Shown one piece after another: positions 9,136 to 19,400 of a stretch of DNA of 54,396 bases (positions within the stretch are counted from its first letter, which is position 1; each line of letters opens with the position of its first letter). The translations under genes and the position numbers were made by a program. Location of the stretch: NCBI GenBank assembly GCA_027067775.1, contig JAMOVK010000033.1, positions 1-54,396 on the forward strand, written 5' to 3'. The notes below the pieces were generated by a model. The model saw only the letters and a list, made by a program, of their open reading frames with translations. It searched no databases and was not told where the DNA came from. This DNA is from Deltaproteobacteria bacterium (GTDB taxonomy: Bacteria > Desulfobacterota > Dissulfuribacteria > Dissulfuribacterales > QOAL01).

Positions 9136-10245
9136 TTGTTAAGAAGGATACTCGCACTCACAATCAAGGAATTCATTGGAATCCTCAAAAACAGGAAAAG
9201 CCGCATGGTTCTTATTCTTCCTCCAATAGCCCAGATCATAGTTTTTGGATATGCTGCCACCTTTGATCTAAAGGATGTACCAGTTGCCATATACAATGAA
9301 GACCAGGGAGAGATTTCACGCCAGATCATAGCCAGATTCAAGGGCTCAAGGGTGTTTAGGATAATTGGGGGCCTGCAGTCGGACGACCAGATATCTCCGG
9401 TAATAAGTCTGAAAAAGGCACTTTTGGTGTTGCATTTCCATGAAGAATTCTCAAAAGATATATTAAAGGGAGGACATGGAGATCTACAGGTAATACTAGA
9501 TGGTCGAAACTCGAATACCGCCTTGATTGCATTGAACTACGTACATACCATTGTCGCTGACTTTAACAGGAGTTGGGCTAAAAAAAACGGTGTGGGGTCT
9601 TCTCCTGCAAGGCTGATAACACGCTCATGGTTTAACCGGATGCTAGACTCTCACTGGTTTATAATTCCGGGAATAGTCGCTCTTCTAACAATTGTTGTCA
9701 CCCTTGAAGTAACGGCCCTTTCTGTAGCAAAGGAACGCGAGGCAGGAACCTTTGATCAACTTCTGGTTACTCCCATGACACCTTTTGAAATCCTGATTGG
9801 GAAATCCCTGCCAGGTCTTATTATTGGACTTGTAGAGGGCACCTTTATCATAATTGCCACCTGTTACTGGTTTGAGATCCCGCTTAGAGGAAGCCTGCTT
9901 GTGCTCTACTCTGGCCTTTTTACATTTCTGCTTTCTGCAATCGGCATAGGACTTATGATCTCTTCCATCTCTCTGACCCAGCAGCAGGGTCTCATGGGGG
10001 CGTTTATGTTTCTGGTTCCTTCGGTTGTCTTGTCTGGCTTTGCCACCCCTATTGCCAACATGCCAAAGTTTGTCCAGGATCTCACCCTTCTAAATCCAAT
10101 GCGCTACATCCTCGTCATCGTCAGATCGGTCTTTCTTCAAGGGGCTGGTTTTGATCTGCTCTGGACCCAGTACATTCCCATGGCAATCATAGGAATTGTC
10201 TCTCTAGCCATTGCGGGTTTTTTGTTTAAAAGACGACTTTACTAG
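9136..10245 (+). CDS. ABC-2 type permease, second subunit (YbhR-like)
   Basis: Second inner-membrane half of the exporter, 369 residues. Architecture matches the preceding gene: one N-terminal helix after LALTIKEFIGILKNRKSRM, a periplasmic domain, then a five-helix block with ALSVAKEREAGTFDQLLVTP and LSGFATPIANMP. The start is a TTG at 9136 preceded by a strong GGAAGGA ribosome site; no ATG fits the N-terminal homology. It closes the five-gene operon. The convergent MFS gene ends 19 bases downstream, and no terminator hairpin is visible in that short gap. Confidence 0.9.
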   Translation: MLRRILALTIKEFIGILKNRKSRMVLILPPIAQIIVFGYAATFDLKDVPVAIYNEDQGEISRQIIARFKGSRVFRIIGGLQSDDQISPVISLKKALLVLHFHEEFSKDILKGGHGDLQVILDGRNSNTALIALNYVHTIVADFNRSWAKKNGVGSSPARLITRSWFNRMLDSHWFIIPGIVALLTIVVTLEVTALSVAKEREAGTFDQLLVTPMTPFEILIGKSLPGLIIGLVEGTFIIIATCYWFEIPLRGSLLVLYSGLFTFLLSAIGIGLMISSISLTQQQGLMGAFMFLVPSVVLSGFATPIANMPKFVQDLTLLNPMRYILVIVRSVFLQGAGFDLLWTQYIPMAIIGIVSLAIAGFLFKRRLY

Positions 10246-10264
10246 ACTAACACCAAGGCCGATT

Positions 10265-11521
10265 TCAAGATTGTTTTTCTCGTCTCTGAAGAAAAAGGAG
10301 CAGCACAGAGATGACAAGCGCTACAATGGCACAGAACAAGATAGTCTGTCTTATGCCGAAGACTGAGGCAAACTTCCCCTGCATAATGCTTCCAAACGGG
10401 AAAAGCCCCATAAAAGACATTGTAAAAAGTCCCATTATTCTGCCCCTTAGTTCATCCCTAGAAAAGAGTTGAAGCAGGCTTATAGCGCTTGTAGAACATA
10501 TAACCATGACAAATCCGCTTACAAAGAGAAACAGGCAGGCATCGACAAAGTCTCTGCTAAACGATACAGCAACTAGTGATGCAGGAAACAATACAGCTCC
10601 TAGACGCCACCATTTTCTCCTGTTTTTCAAGTGTCCAAACTGGGCTACAAAACCAGCTCCTACAAGGGCACCTAGGCCGTTTGCAGCACACATGAATCCA
10701 TAGAGCTTTGCATTTAACCCCAGAACATCCCGGCCTAAGGACGGCAACAAAATGGAATAAGGCAAAAGCAAGATGCCAAAAGCCATTATGTTTAAGAGGA
10801 TAAAAAACACTGGCCTTTTTTCTATCACAAAGGAGACCAGCTCTCCGATATCTCCAAGAGGTGAACCCACATTTTTTCTCAAAGGCCGGTTAAAATCTGG
10901 ATATCTATTTTTCACATACAACAGGCCTAGGATAACAGCGATAGCTGAAGCAGCCTTAAAATAGAAACAATCGGCCATAAGACCTGCCTGCATAAGCAAT
11001 CCAGCAAGGGCGGGCCCTCCAAATCGTGCCATGTTGAACGCTACAGAATGTACAGCTATACCGTTGGTTATGTCCTGTCTACCTACCAAATCATAAATAA
11101 GAGACTGTCTGGCTGGTACTTCAAATGCCATTCCAGTTCCAAGAACCAGGGCAAGACAGAGAATCGCTGAGAACGATATGGCCTCAAGGTCTATTAGCAA
11201 GCCGAATATAATCGCCTGGATCATCATCAGTATCTGAACAGATATGAGAAAGGATACCTTGGGTACGCGGTCGGCAAGGATTCCACCAGCTAGGGAAAAA
11301 AAGAGGATGGGTAGGCTGGCAACTGCGCCTAGGAGCCCAACGTAAAAGGGGTCGCCCATAAGCTCCAGAACAAGCCAGCGCTGGGCCGTTCCCTGGACCC
11401 ATGTCCCCAACAGGGCCAAGGCCTGGCCCATAAGAAAGACCCTGTAGCCCTTATGTCTGAAGCTTGAAAGGCCCTGTGGCCAAAGGCCACTAGAGTGAGG
11501 ACCGTGCAAAGTCCTTGGCAA
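10265..11521 (-). CDS. MFS transporter, EntS/MFS_3-like exporter
   Basis: Predicted 12-helix inner-membrane exporter of 418 residues. The N-terminus ([21 protein letters not shown], then [17 protein letters not shown]) is the start typical of the EntS/macrolide-efflux branch of the major facilitator superfamily. [12 protein letters not shown] is the loop 2-3 motif. The start is probably a TTG at 11521 inside the end of hemB (32-base overlap); the first ATG would cut into helix one. The gene is last in a minus-strand run with the ClpX-like ATPase, receiver protein and hemB. The substrate is unknown. A haem-precursor or siderophore role from the hemB linkage would be speculation. Confidence 0.85.
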   Translation of the reverse strand: MPRTLHGPHSSGLWPQGLSSFRHKGYRVFLMGQALALLGTWVQGTAQRWLVLELMGDPFYVGLLGAVASLPILFFSLAGGILADRVPKVSFLISVQILMMIQAIIFGLLIDLEAISFSAILCLALVLGTGMAFEVPARQSLIYDLVGRQDITNGIAVHSVAFNMARFGGPALAGLLMQAGLMADCFYFKAASAIAVILGLLYVKNRYPDFNRPLRKNVGSPLGDIGELVSFVIEKRPVFFILLNIMAFGILLLPYSILLPSLGRDVLGLNAKLYGFMCAANGLGALVGAGFVAQFGHLKNRRKWWRLGAVLFPASLVAVSFSRDFVDACLFLFVSGFVMVICSTSAISLLQLFSRDELRGRIMGLFTMSFMGLFPFGSIMQGKFASVFGIRQTILFCAIVALVISVLLLFLQRREKQS

Positions 11522-12476
11522 AATAGGTAATGATAATGTCTGCGCCTGCCCTTCTAAATGCCATAAGGGACTCGTATATCACAAGCTCCTCATTAAGCCA
11601 GCCATTGTGGGCAGCAGCCTTGATCATGGAATATTCTCCACTTACCTGATAGGCCGCGATCGGAAGGGTAAACTCCTGTCTGAGAAGACTGATAATATCA
11701 AGATAGGGCATGCCTGGCTTGACCATTAGGATATCTGCCCCTTCTTCCATATCAAGGGTGGCCTCTCTTAGTGCCTCTCTGCTGTTGGCAATGTCCATCT
11801 GATATGAACGACGGTCACCAAATTGGGGGGCACATTCTGCAGCATCCCTAAATGGTCCATAAAAACTGGAGGCATACTTTACTGCATAAGACATGATGGG
11901 AACGCTTTCAAAACCATTGTCATCCAGCGCCTCTCTGATGGCCCCTACCCTGCCGTCCATCATGTCTGAAGGCGCAACCATGTCAGCGCCTGCCCTGACG
12001 TGGGAAAGGGCAACCTTTTGCAGAAGTTCAAGGGTAGCATCGTTGTCTATGCGAAAGACATCCTTTTTTTCTTTCACTACAATTCCACAGTGACCATGGG
12101 ATGTATATTCGCACAAACACACATCTGTAACAACAAGAAGATCTGGTACAGACCTTTTTACTGCCTGTATTGCCTTTTGAACAATGCCAGATCTTATCCA
12201 TGCGTGTGAGCCTGTTTCATCCTTTTTTTCTGGGATTCCAAAGAGAAGTACTGCTGGAATGCCAAGATCAAAGACCTCCTTGGCCTCTTCAACTATATTG
12301 TCCACAGACATCTGAAAAACACCAGGCATAGAATCTATAGGTTCCTTGACTTTTTTGCCTGGAACAACAAAGAGGGGATATATCAGATGTTCCTTTGATA
12401 TACAGTTTTCCCTGACAAGTGAACGAAACCTGTCTGTCTGTCTAAGCCTTCTTGGTCTGTACTCAGGAAACATCAT
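11490..12476 (-). CDS. hemB: Delta-aminolevulinic acid dehydratase (porphobilinogen synthase)
   Basis: Condenses two 5-aminolevulinates into porphobilinogen, the second committed step of tetrapyrrole synthesis, in the cytoplasm. All family marks are present. The N-terminal [18 protein letters not shown] is there. The cysteine-type zinc site is [14 protein letters not shown]. One active-site lysine is in [20 protein letters not shown] and the Schiff-base lysine region is [14 protein letters not shown]. The start at 12476 ([10 protein letters not shown]) overlaps the stop of the upstream receiver gene as ATGA, indicating coupling; the in-frame ATG at 12488 inside that gene is less likely. The length of 328 residues is normal. 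Heme made by this pathway is needed for the many cytochromes c encoded nearby. Confidence 0.95.
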   Translation of the reverse strand: MMFPEYRPRRLRQTDRFRSLVRENCISKEHLIYPLFVVPGKKVKEPIDSMPGVFQMSVDNIVEEAKEVFDLGIPAVLLFGIPEKKDETGSHAWIRSGIVQKAIQAVKRSVPDLLVVTDVCLCEYTSHGHCGIVVKEKKDVFRIDNDATLELLQKVALSHVRAGADMVAPSDMMDGRVGAIREALDDNGFESVPIMSYAVKYASSFYGPFRDAAECAPQFGDRRSYQMDIANSREALREATLDMEEGADILMVKPGMPYLDIISLLRQEFTLPIAAYQVSGEYSMIKAAAHNGWLNEELVIYESLMAFRRAGADIIITYFAKDFARSSL

Positions 12477-12853
12477 AGGGCAAGCCACTCCTTAAGTTTG
12501 GAAACCACAATGTCAACTTCCTTGACATCCTTAATACAATCGTTACATCCTGCATCCTGAAATTTTTCCTGATCCTCAGGAGAATAGTCAGGACAGATTA
12601 CAAGTATCGGTATCTTATCGGTAGCCGCTGATTGCTTGAGCAGTACACTTACCGACTGGGCATTGAGGACCGGAACATTTTTTCTTATAACGATGAGGTC
12701 TGGTTCTTGTTCTCTGGCAATATCAAAACCAGCCTGTCCATCTTCTGCCACAATCAGATCAAATGGAAACTCTTTGGCTATTTGTGTGAAGACCTCTCGT
12801 GCTTCAGGCTTGTGATCCACCAAAAGTACCACCGGCTTGTTACTACCACCCAT
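12473..12853 (-). CDS. Stand-alone receiver-domain protein lacking the phosphoacceptor aspartate
   Basis: A 126-residue protein with the CheY-like alternation of strands and helices: [15 protein letters not shown], then [34 protein letters not shown] and [18 protein letters not shown]. Key receiver residues are altered. The N-terminal acidic pair is DH instead of DD. The site that should be the phosphorylated Asp reads VIRKNVP, where LLDxxMP is usual. The Thr/Ser after strand four is a Cys. It therefore looks like a pseudo-receiver that binds partners without phosphorylation. A GGAGAAG ribosome site precedes the ATG. It lies between the ClpX-like ATPase (11 bases) and hemB (ATGA overlap). Confidence 0.75.
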   Translation of the reverse strand: MGGSNKPVVLLVDHKPEAREVFTQIAKEFPFDLIVAEDGQAGFDIAREQEPDLIVIRKNVPVLNAQSVSVLLKQSAATDKIPILVICPDYSPEDQEKFQDAGCNDCIKDVKEVDIVVSKLKEWLAL

Positions 12854-12864
12854 AGAATCTTCTC

Positions 12865-14775
12865 CTAATTTTTGGATTCGTAACAGATGCGGATAAGTCG
12901 ATTTATGAAAAGTTCAGGATTTTCAACTGCATCAGAAGGTACGTTAAACTCTGCCTGGCCGGTACGCTCCCGAATGAGAGTAAGTCCATACTCCAGAATG
13001 GATGTCAAACGTTCGCACTGAGTATAAAGACTCGCCGGATCAAATCTGCAGGCATCGAGTATCTTGTCTATTGCTGCATCATCAAAGGTAATTGCAATAT
13101 CACAACGGTTTAAAAACGAAGTCTCATAGCTTTTGATCTGCTGAATCCAGAACAGGACGTTCGAGGCAGCCTCCTGTACAGTCATGTCATCCTTGAGACA
13201 CAAATGGGCAATCAGCTCCTTTCTCCTGTCATTCAACACGATGTCCTGCTCTTTCCATGATACCAGCTGCCCAATGTCTAGCTGGTCGATTATAAGTTCC
13301 TTTTCATGATGAACTATAGCCTCGTAATGCTTGATTCGATCCGGGTTGTGCGGCTCTCCAAGAAGCTCTTCAAGGGCCTTTTGCGGATCTTCTACCAGCT
13401 GCCGGGTTACCACTAGAAAATCGATGTCTGTGGAAGGCAGTGCCTTTTCAAACGGCAGAAGCGCCCGTTCAAGCACACTGACAAGGGCCCTGGCACCTGT
13501 TTTTTCCTGGAAGGCTTGGGCTGCAAGAAGCCTAAGTGCATCTTCCTCAAACTTCAGATCTATCCCATAGGCCCTGAAATCCTGCTTTTTGCTCACTATG
13601 ACAGGGCTTTTGGGGTTCTTTAATATCTCAAAAAGATCGTCTTCGGTCAGCTCCTCCAGCACTGCAATTACTGGAAGCCTGCCAATAAACTCGTTTTCAA
13701 AACCGAATTCCACCAGATCTTGAGGCTTGATCTTCTTTAGCCACTCTTGTTCATCCTGTAGATCAAGGTCTGCCCCAAACCCGATGCCCTGCTTTGAAAG
13801 CCTCTTTTTTATGATCTCGGAAAGACCAGAAAAGGCACCGCTTACAATAAAGAGGATGTTTCTGGTGTTGATGGCTTTTTTCATCCTCTTACCGGTCTTC
13901 CTAAAATGTTCAATCGCCTCAAGCTGAGAAATGGGATCATGGGGCGTCTTGAGATCCACCTCGGTCTCTTCAAGAGGTTTTAAAAGCGCCCTTTGAACAC
14001 CAGACCTTGACACATCTGGTCCACGCAGTCCCTCAGTGGCAGCAATCTTGTCAATTTCATCTATGTAGATAATTCCATACTGGGCCCTTTCTATGTCTCC
14101 ATCTGCCTCCTTGACCAAATCCCTGACAAGATCCTCAACATCTCCACCTACGTAACCGGTCTCGCTAAACTTGGTGGCGTCACCCTTCACAAAAGGAACT
14201 CCGAGCCTTGCTGCTATCAGCTTTATCAGATAGGTTTTCCCCACTCCTGTAGGGCCAATAAGAATTATGTTATTCTTTATGCCACCAACAGGCTGTCTGT
14301 GTCTTCCTCTTTTTTCAAGATAGGCAATTTTATTAAAATGGGTACATATCTTAGTGGCAAGAACCGCCTTTGCCTCATCCTGCTTAACAACATACTGATG
14401 CAGATAATCTTCTAAATCTTTAGGTTTTATATTGAAGTTAACAAGAGCCCCTTTTTTCTTTACCTGTTCCTGGGCCTGGTCTGTCTCGTCTGTCTTTGTC
14501 TGGCCTGGAAACACCATCTGGGAGATCACCTTGACCCTTCCCCCATACTTTTTGGCAAGATACTCGCTTATCTCTTTTTCAAGGGCCTTTTGAGAAGGAA
14601 AAGGCCTGTCAGAATCATCTTCTGACATTGTCTCTCCCTTTTGCGATTCGATTGTGTGTAAAACCTTCGAACCAGGTCTTTTTTCATCCTTAGACAGGTT
14701 CGAGCCAGTCCTTTTTTTATCCTCTGCATCCTTGCAGAAGTCCGCCCTTTTGGGCCTTTTAGAGTTGTCGTCCAT
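12865..14775 (-). CDS. ClpX-like AAA+ ATPase without zinc finger, extended C-terminus
   Basis: A Clp/Hsp100-type unfoldase-like ATPase of 636 residues. The core (about 130-470) shows LEDYLHQYVVKQDEAKAVLA, Walker A LIGPTGVGKT, the ClpX-type GYVGGDVEDLVRDL, Walker B IIYIDEIDKIA, FIGRLPVIAVLEEL, and the sensor-2 region KTGARALVSVLERAL. This order matches ClpX. It lacks the N-terminal four-cysteine zinc domain and instead has a charged tail of about 100 residues. About 170 extra residues follow the AAA+ core. The start at 14775 is chosen because AAGGTGA lies ideally upstream; an ATG 20 codons earlier has no ribosome site. It is probably not the housekeeping ClpX, and ClpP partnership is uncertain. 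Confidence 0.8.
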   Translation of the reverse strand: MDDNSKRPKRADFCKDAEDKKRTGSNLSKDEKRPGSKVLHTIESQKGETMSEDDSDRPFPSQKALEKEISEYLAKKYGGRVKVISQMVFPGQTKTDETDQAQEQVKKKGALVNFNIKPKDLEDYLHQYVVKQDEAKAVLATKICTHFNKIAYLEKRGRHRQPVGGIKNNIILIGPTGVGKTYLIKLIAARLGVPFVKGDATKFSETGYVGGDVEDLVRDLVKEADGDIERAQYGIIYIDEIDKIAATEGLRGPDVSRSGVQRALLKPLEETEVDLKTPHDPISQLEAIEHFRKTGKRMKKAINTRNILFIVSGAFSGLSEIIKKRLSKQGIGFGADLDLQDEQEWLKKIKPQDLVEFGFENEFIGRLPVIAVLEELTEDDLFEILKNPKSPVIVSKKQDFRAYGIDLKFEEDALRLLAAQAFQEKTGARALVSVLERALLPFEKALPSTDIDFLVVTRQLVEDPQKALEELLGEPHNPDRIKHYEAIVHHEKELIIDQLDIGQLVSWKEQDIVLNDRRKELIAHLCLKDDMTVQEAASNVLFWIQQIKSYETSFLNRCDIAITFDDAAIDKILDACRFDPASLYTQCERLTSILEYGLTLIRERTGQAEFNVPSDAVENPELFINRLIRICYESKN

Positions 14776-14914
14776 AGAAATCACCTTACCACAGTCAATT
14801 TTTCTTCTCAACTTTATGCACTTTTTATTTTCCATAATATCAGTTAGTATTTGCCAAGATTAAATTTCATTCATCCTGTTTTATTACCAAAAACTATAAT
14901 TATTTGAGGAAGTT
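14776..14914. promoter_or_regulatory. Divergent promoter region, ClpX-like gene / guaA
   Basis: 139 bases between divergent starts, so promoters for both operons must lie here or overlap the ClpX-like leader. A TATAAT at 14895-14900 is only 14 bases before the guaA ATG, and there is no -35 at the right spacing, so I do not call it a promoter. On the minus strand TTGGCA (14856-14851) followed after 15 bases by TATGGA is a weak candidate for the ClpX-like gene. Confidence 0.35.
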
Positions 14915-16468
14915 ATGCAATCGACACCAAAACAAAATATCTTGGTCCTTGATTTTGGCTCACAGACTACACAGCTTATCGCAAGAAGAGTGAGAGAGGC
15001 CCAGGTCTACTGTGAGATCCACCCGTTTAATATAAGCATGGAAAAGATCAAGGCAATGGCCCCAAACGGTATAATCCTTTCTGGCGGCCCCTCCAGTGTA
15101 TACGATGACAACGCTCCCAAGATATCCAAAGAAATCTTTGACCTTGGCATTCCTGTCCTTGGCATATGCTATGGAATGCAGCTTACCAGTTTGCTTTTGG
15201 GTGGAGCTGTTGAAAGGAGCTCCCACAGAGAATACGGACATGCAAGGCTTATAATAGATGAACCAGACGAGATATTTCACGGCCTTGTAACAGGTCAACC
15301 AGGCCATCAGGTATGGATGAGCCATGGAGACAAGGTTGAAAAACTGCCAAAAGGCTTCCGGGTGTTGGCCCACAGCCGTTCCTGTCCTATTGCTGCCATG
15401 GCTAATACAGAAAAAGCCATCTATGGTGTTCAATTCCATCCGGAGGTAGCCCATACCGAGATTGGCATGGATGTTATCTCCAACTTTCTTTTCAGAATTT
15501 GCAAATGTAGTCCTGACTGGACCATGAAATCCTTTGTTTCCAGTACCGTAGAAGAGATAAGAAACAAGGTGGGGGATGGCAGGGTGGTATGCGCTCTTTC
15601 AGGAGGAGTTGACTCCACTGTAACCGCCCTTCTCATTCATAGAGCCATTGGCAAGAGACTTGTATGCGTCTTTGTGAACAACGGCCTTTTAAGAAAAAAC
15701 GAGCCGGAAACCGTGCTGTCTTTTTTGAAGCAGTTTGACCTGAATGTAGTCTATGTGGATGCAGAGGAACGCTTTCTTGAAAAATTAAAGGGGGTTGAAG
15801 ACCCTGAAAGGAAAAGAAAGATAATAGGCAAAGAATTTATAAAGATATTTGAAGAAGAGGCCTCCAAGATAGGACACGTTGACTTTTTGGCACAAGGGAC
15901 GTTGTATCCTGATGTGATTGAAAGCGTGTCTTTTAAAGGCCCCTCTGCAACCATTAAGAGCCACCACAATGTTGGAGGGCTGCCAGAGGTGATGAAGCTT
16001 GCCCTTATAGAACCATTGAGGGAGCTTTTTAAGGACGAGGTAAGAAAGGTGGCCAAGGAACTTGGCATGCCCTATGAACTCATTAACAGGCATCCGTTTC
16101 CAGGCCCTGGACTGGCCATTCGGATATTGGGTGAGGTAACAAAAGATAGGCTTGATATACTCAGGGAGGCAGACCATATCGTTCTTGAAGAGATGAAGGC
16201 ATCAGATTGGTACTGGAAGGTATGGCAGTCTTTTGCGGTTCTGCTTCCAATCAAGACCGTAGGTGTTATGGGAGATGAAAGGACATATGATCATGTTGTG
16301 GCCATAAGGGTGGTTGACAGCTTGGACGCAATGACTGCAGACTGGACAAAACTTCCATACGATATCATGGGGCGCATGTCTAACCGGATTATTAACGAGG
16401 TAAGAGGCGTAAACAGGGTCTGCTATGACATAAGCTCAAAACCTCCTGCAACCATTGAATGGGAGTAA
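14915..16468 (+). CDS. guaA: GMP synthase (glutamine-hydrolysing)
   Basis: Converts XMP, glutamine and ATP to GMP. The 517-residue protein has the three expected parts. The class I amidotransferase domain (about 8-195) shows the catalytic-Cys motif GICYGMQL and FHPEVAHTE. The PP-loop ATP-pyrophosphatase domain (about 200-385) shows [10 protein letters not shown] and [11 protein letters not shown]. The dimerisation domain shows [16 protein letters not shown] and ends [10 protein letters not shown]. The C-terminal PPATIEWE is diagnostic. A GAGGAAG ribosome site precedes the ATG. dnaE follows after 25 bases in the same direction. Confidence 0.97.
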   Translation: MQSTPKQNILVLDFGSQTTQLIARRVREAQVYCEIHPFNISMEKIKAMAPNGIILSGGPSSVYDDNAPKISKEIFDLGIPVLGICYGMQLTSLLLGGAVERSSHREYGHARLIIDEPDEIFHGLVTGQPGHQVWMSHGDKVEKLPKGFRVLAHSRSCPIAAMANTEKAIYGVQFHPEVAHTEIGMDVISNFLFRICKCSPDWTMKSFVSSTVEEIRNKVGDGRVVCALSGGVDSTVTALLIHRAIGKRLVCVFVNNGLLRKNEPETVLSFLKQFDLNVVYVDAEERFLEKLKGVEDPERKRKIIGKEFIKIFEEEASKIGHVDFLAQGTLYPDVIESVSFKGPSATIKSHHNVGGLPEVMKLALIEPLRELFKDEVRKVAKELGMPYELINRHPFPGPGLAIRILGEVTKDRLDILREADHIVLEEMKASDWYWKVWQSFAVLLPIKTVGVMGDERTYDHVVAIRVVDSLDAMTADWTKLPYDIMGRMSNRIINEVRGVNRVCYDISSKPPATIEWE

Positions 16469-16493
16469 ACCCTTGATATTTTAAGGATCAGAC

Positions 16494-19400
16494 ATGGCCA
16501 GATTCACTCATCTTCATTTGCACACGGAGTACAGTCTCCTCGATGGTGCCATAAGGCTAAAAGACCTGTTTCCAAAGGCCAAAGAGTATGGCTACGATTC
16601 TGTGGCAATCACAGATCATGGAAACATGTATGGAGTTCTTAAGTTTTACCAGGCTGCCAAAAAGGCTGATATCAAACCCATAATAGGCTGTGAATTCTAC
16701 GTTGCACCTGGAAGCAGAAAGGACAGGAGTGCGCGAAGCCAATCAGAGGCGGCATTTCATCTGGTTCTGCTTGCCATGAATCAGACCGGTTACAAAAATC
16801 TGATGAAGCTTGTGACAATAGCCAACTTTGAAGGCTTTTACTACAAGCCAAGGGTAGACAAGGAAATACTGCAGGAATTAAATGAAGGATTGATCGCCCT
16901 ATCAGCCTGTCTTCATGGCGAGATTAGCCATGCCCTTTTAAAGAAAAACGAAAAAAAGGCCTATGCCCTTGCTGAAACCTATGCAAGCATATTCAAAGAC
17001 AGGTTCTATCTGGAACTTCAAGAAAACGGCATTCCTGAACAAAAAGAGGTAAACGAGGCGCTCTTAGACCTGTCCAAAAGACTTGGCGTTCCTGTAGTTG
17101 CAACCAATGATTGCCACTACCTTCACAGGGAAGATGCCGATGCCCATGATGTGCTTCTTTGCGTACAGACAGGCAAGACGGTTAACGATCCCAAAAGGAT
17201 GAAATTTTCCACAGACAGCCTTTACTTTGCACCTCCTGAGGAAATGAAAAGGCGTTTTTCCTGGTGTCCCGAGGCCCTAACTGCTACCCAGGAGATCGTT
17301 AACAGATGCGATGTGGAGATAGAAACAGGGAAACACCACTTCCCCCTTTTTAAGATAAAAGAGGGAATGACCTATGAAGAGGAGTTTGATAGACAGGCCA
17401 GGCTTGGATTTGAAAGACGCAAAAGGCATCTTAATCTCAGCCAGGAAGAAGAAAGGACCTACCTCAGCAGACTCGAGGAAGAACTGGAAATAATAAAAGA
17501 CAGGGGTTTTGCCTCTTACTTTCTGATAGTTGCAGACTTCATAAACTGGGCAAAGTCTCATGGCATTCCTGTTGGTCCTGGTCGCGGCTCTGCAGCAGGG
17601 TCCCTTGTAGCCTATTCAATGGGAATTACCGAAATAGACCCTGTCAAATACGGGCTTTTTTTTGAACGTTTTTTGAATGTTGAAAGGATCTCTTTACCAG
17701 ACATAGACGTTGACTTTTGTATGGCCAAAAGGGATGAGGTCATTGGTTACGTTACTGAAAAGTACGGAGGGGAAGACTTTGTAGCCCAGATCATAACCTT
17801 TGGCCAGATGAAGGCAAAGGCCGTTATCAGAGACGTTGGTCGCGGCCTTGGAATGACATACCAGGAAGTCGACAGGATCGCCAAGCTTATTCCTGAAAAG
17901 CCCAATATAAGTCTTGATGAGGCGATAAAACTCGAGCCTAAACTTCAGGAACTTGCCGAAAACGACCAGCAGATAGAACGGCTTTTAACTATTGCCAAGG
18001 CGCTTGAGGGGCTGCCAAGGCATTCGTCAACCCATGCAGCCGGAGTGGTCATATCTGACAAGCCCATGGTGGAGTATCTTCCCCTGACAAAAGGCCAGGA
18101 AGGGGAAACAGTCACCCAGTTCGACATGAAGGACGTGGAGAAGGTGGGCCTTATCAAGTTTGACTTTCTGGGTCTTAAAACCCTTACTGTAATTGATACC
18201 GCAATCAAGCTTATTAAAAGACATTACAAAAAGGAAATCGATCCCTTGCTCATACCCCTTGATGATGAAAAGACCTTCCAGCTTCTTCAAAAGGCAGACA
18301 CCACAGGCGTCTTCCAGTTGGAAAGTTCTGGTATGAAGAACCTGATGAGACAGCTAAAACCCACATCCTTTACCGATCTCATTGCCTTGATTGCACTACA
18401 TCGGCCCGGGCCGCTAGAAAGTGGAATGGTTAGCGATTTTGTAAAAAGGAAACACGGCCAGGGCGAGGTAAAGTACCTTCTGCCCCAATTAGAGCCAATC
18501 CTTAAGGAGACGTACGGCGTAATAGTATATCAGGAACAGGTCATGAAGATCGCCCAGGAACTTGCCGGCTACAGTCTTGGGGAAGGCGACCTTTTGAGAC
18601 GGGCCATGGGTAAAAAAATTCCAGAAGTAATGGAGGCCCAAAAAGAAAGATTCATGAAAGGGGCCCTTGAAAAAGGAATAGATAAAGACAAGGCGGAGAC
18701 CATCTTCGACCTCATGGCCAAATTTGCAGGGTACGGATTCAACAAGAGCCATTCAGCCGCCTATGCACTTATCTCCTATCAGACTGCCTGGTTGAAGACC
18801 CACTACCGTATCCCGTTCATGACATCTCTATTATCAAACGAGCTTGGCAACACAGACGGGGTTGTAAAATTCCTTGCAGAATGCCGCTCAAGTGGTATTG
18901 AGGTGCTTCCACCAGACATAAACAAAAGTGAGGAAGACTTTACCATAGAAGAAGACAAGATTCGCTTTGGCCTTGCCGCTGTAAAAAATGTGGGTTCTAG
19001 CGCAATTCAGGTAATAATCAAAGAACGAGAAAGTGAAGGACCTTTTAAGGACTTTAAGGACTTCTTATGCCGTATTGACCTTAAAAAGGTTAATAAGCGC
19101 GTTATAGAAAGCCTGATAAAGTCGGGGGCCTTGGACTGTTTTGGTTTTGGACGTGCCCAACTATTTGAGTGCATTGACGAGGCCATTGACTTTGGACATA
19201 AAAAACAAAGGGAAAAGAGCCTTGGTCAAAAAAGTCTTTTCGACTGCGCACCTCTTGCCATGTCAGACAGTGCGTTCTCTTTTAAGATGCCAGATGTGGC
19301 CGAATGGGAAAAAATGGACAGGCTTGCCTTTGAAAAAGAGGCACTTGGATTTTACATCAGTGGCCATCCACTTGATTCTTATACTCAGGACATAAAAAGA

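Noticed and set aside
14895-14900. TATAAT as guaA -10 box
   Set aside because: It is 14 bases from the start codon and would exclude the ribosome site from the transcript; no -35 is present.
15751-16068. Long antisense open frames over guaA, dnaE, selB and other genes
   Set aside because: They are shadows of well-recognised genes on the other strand, with no family resemblance or ribosome sites.
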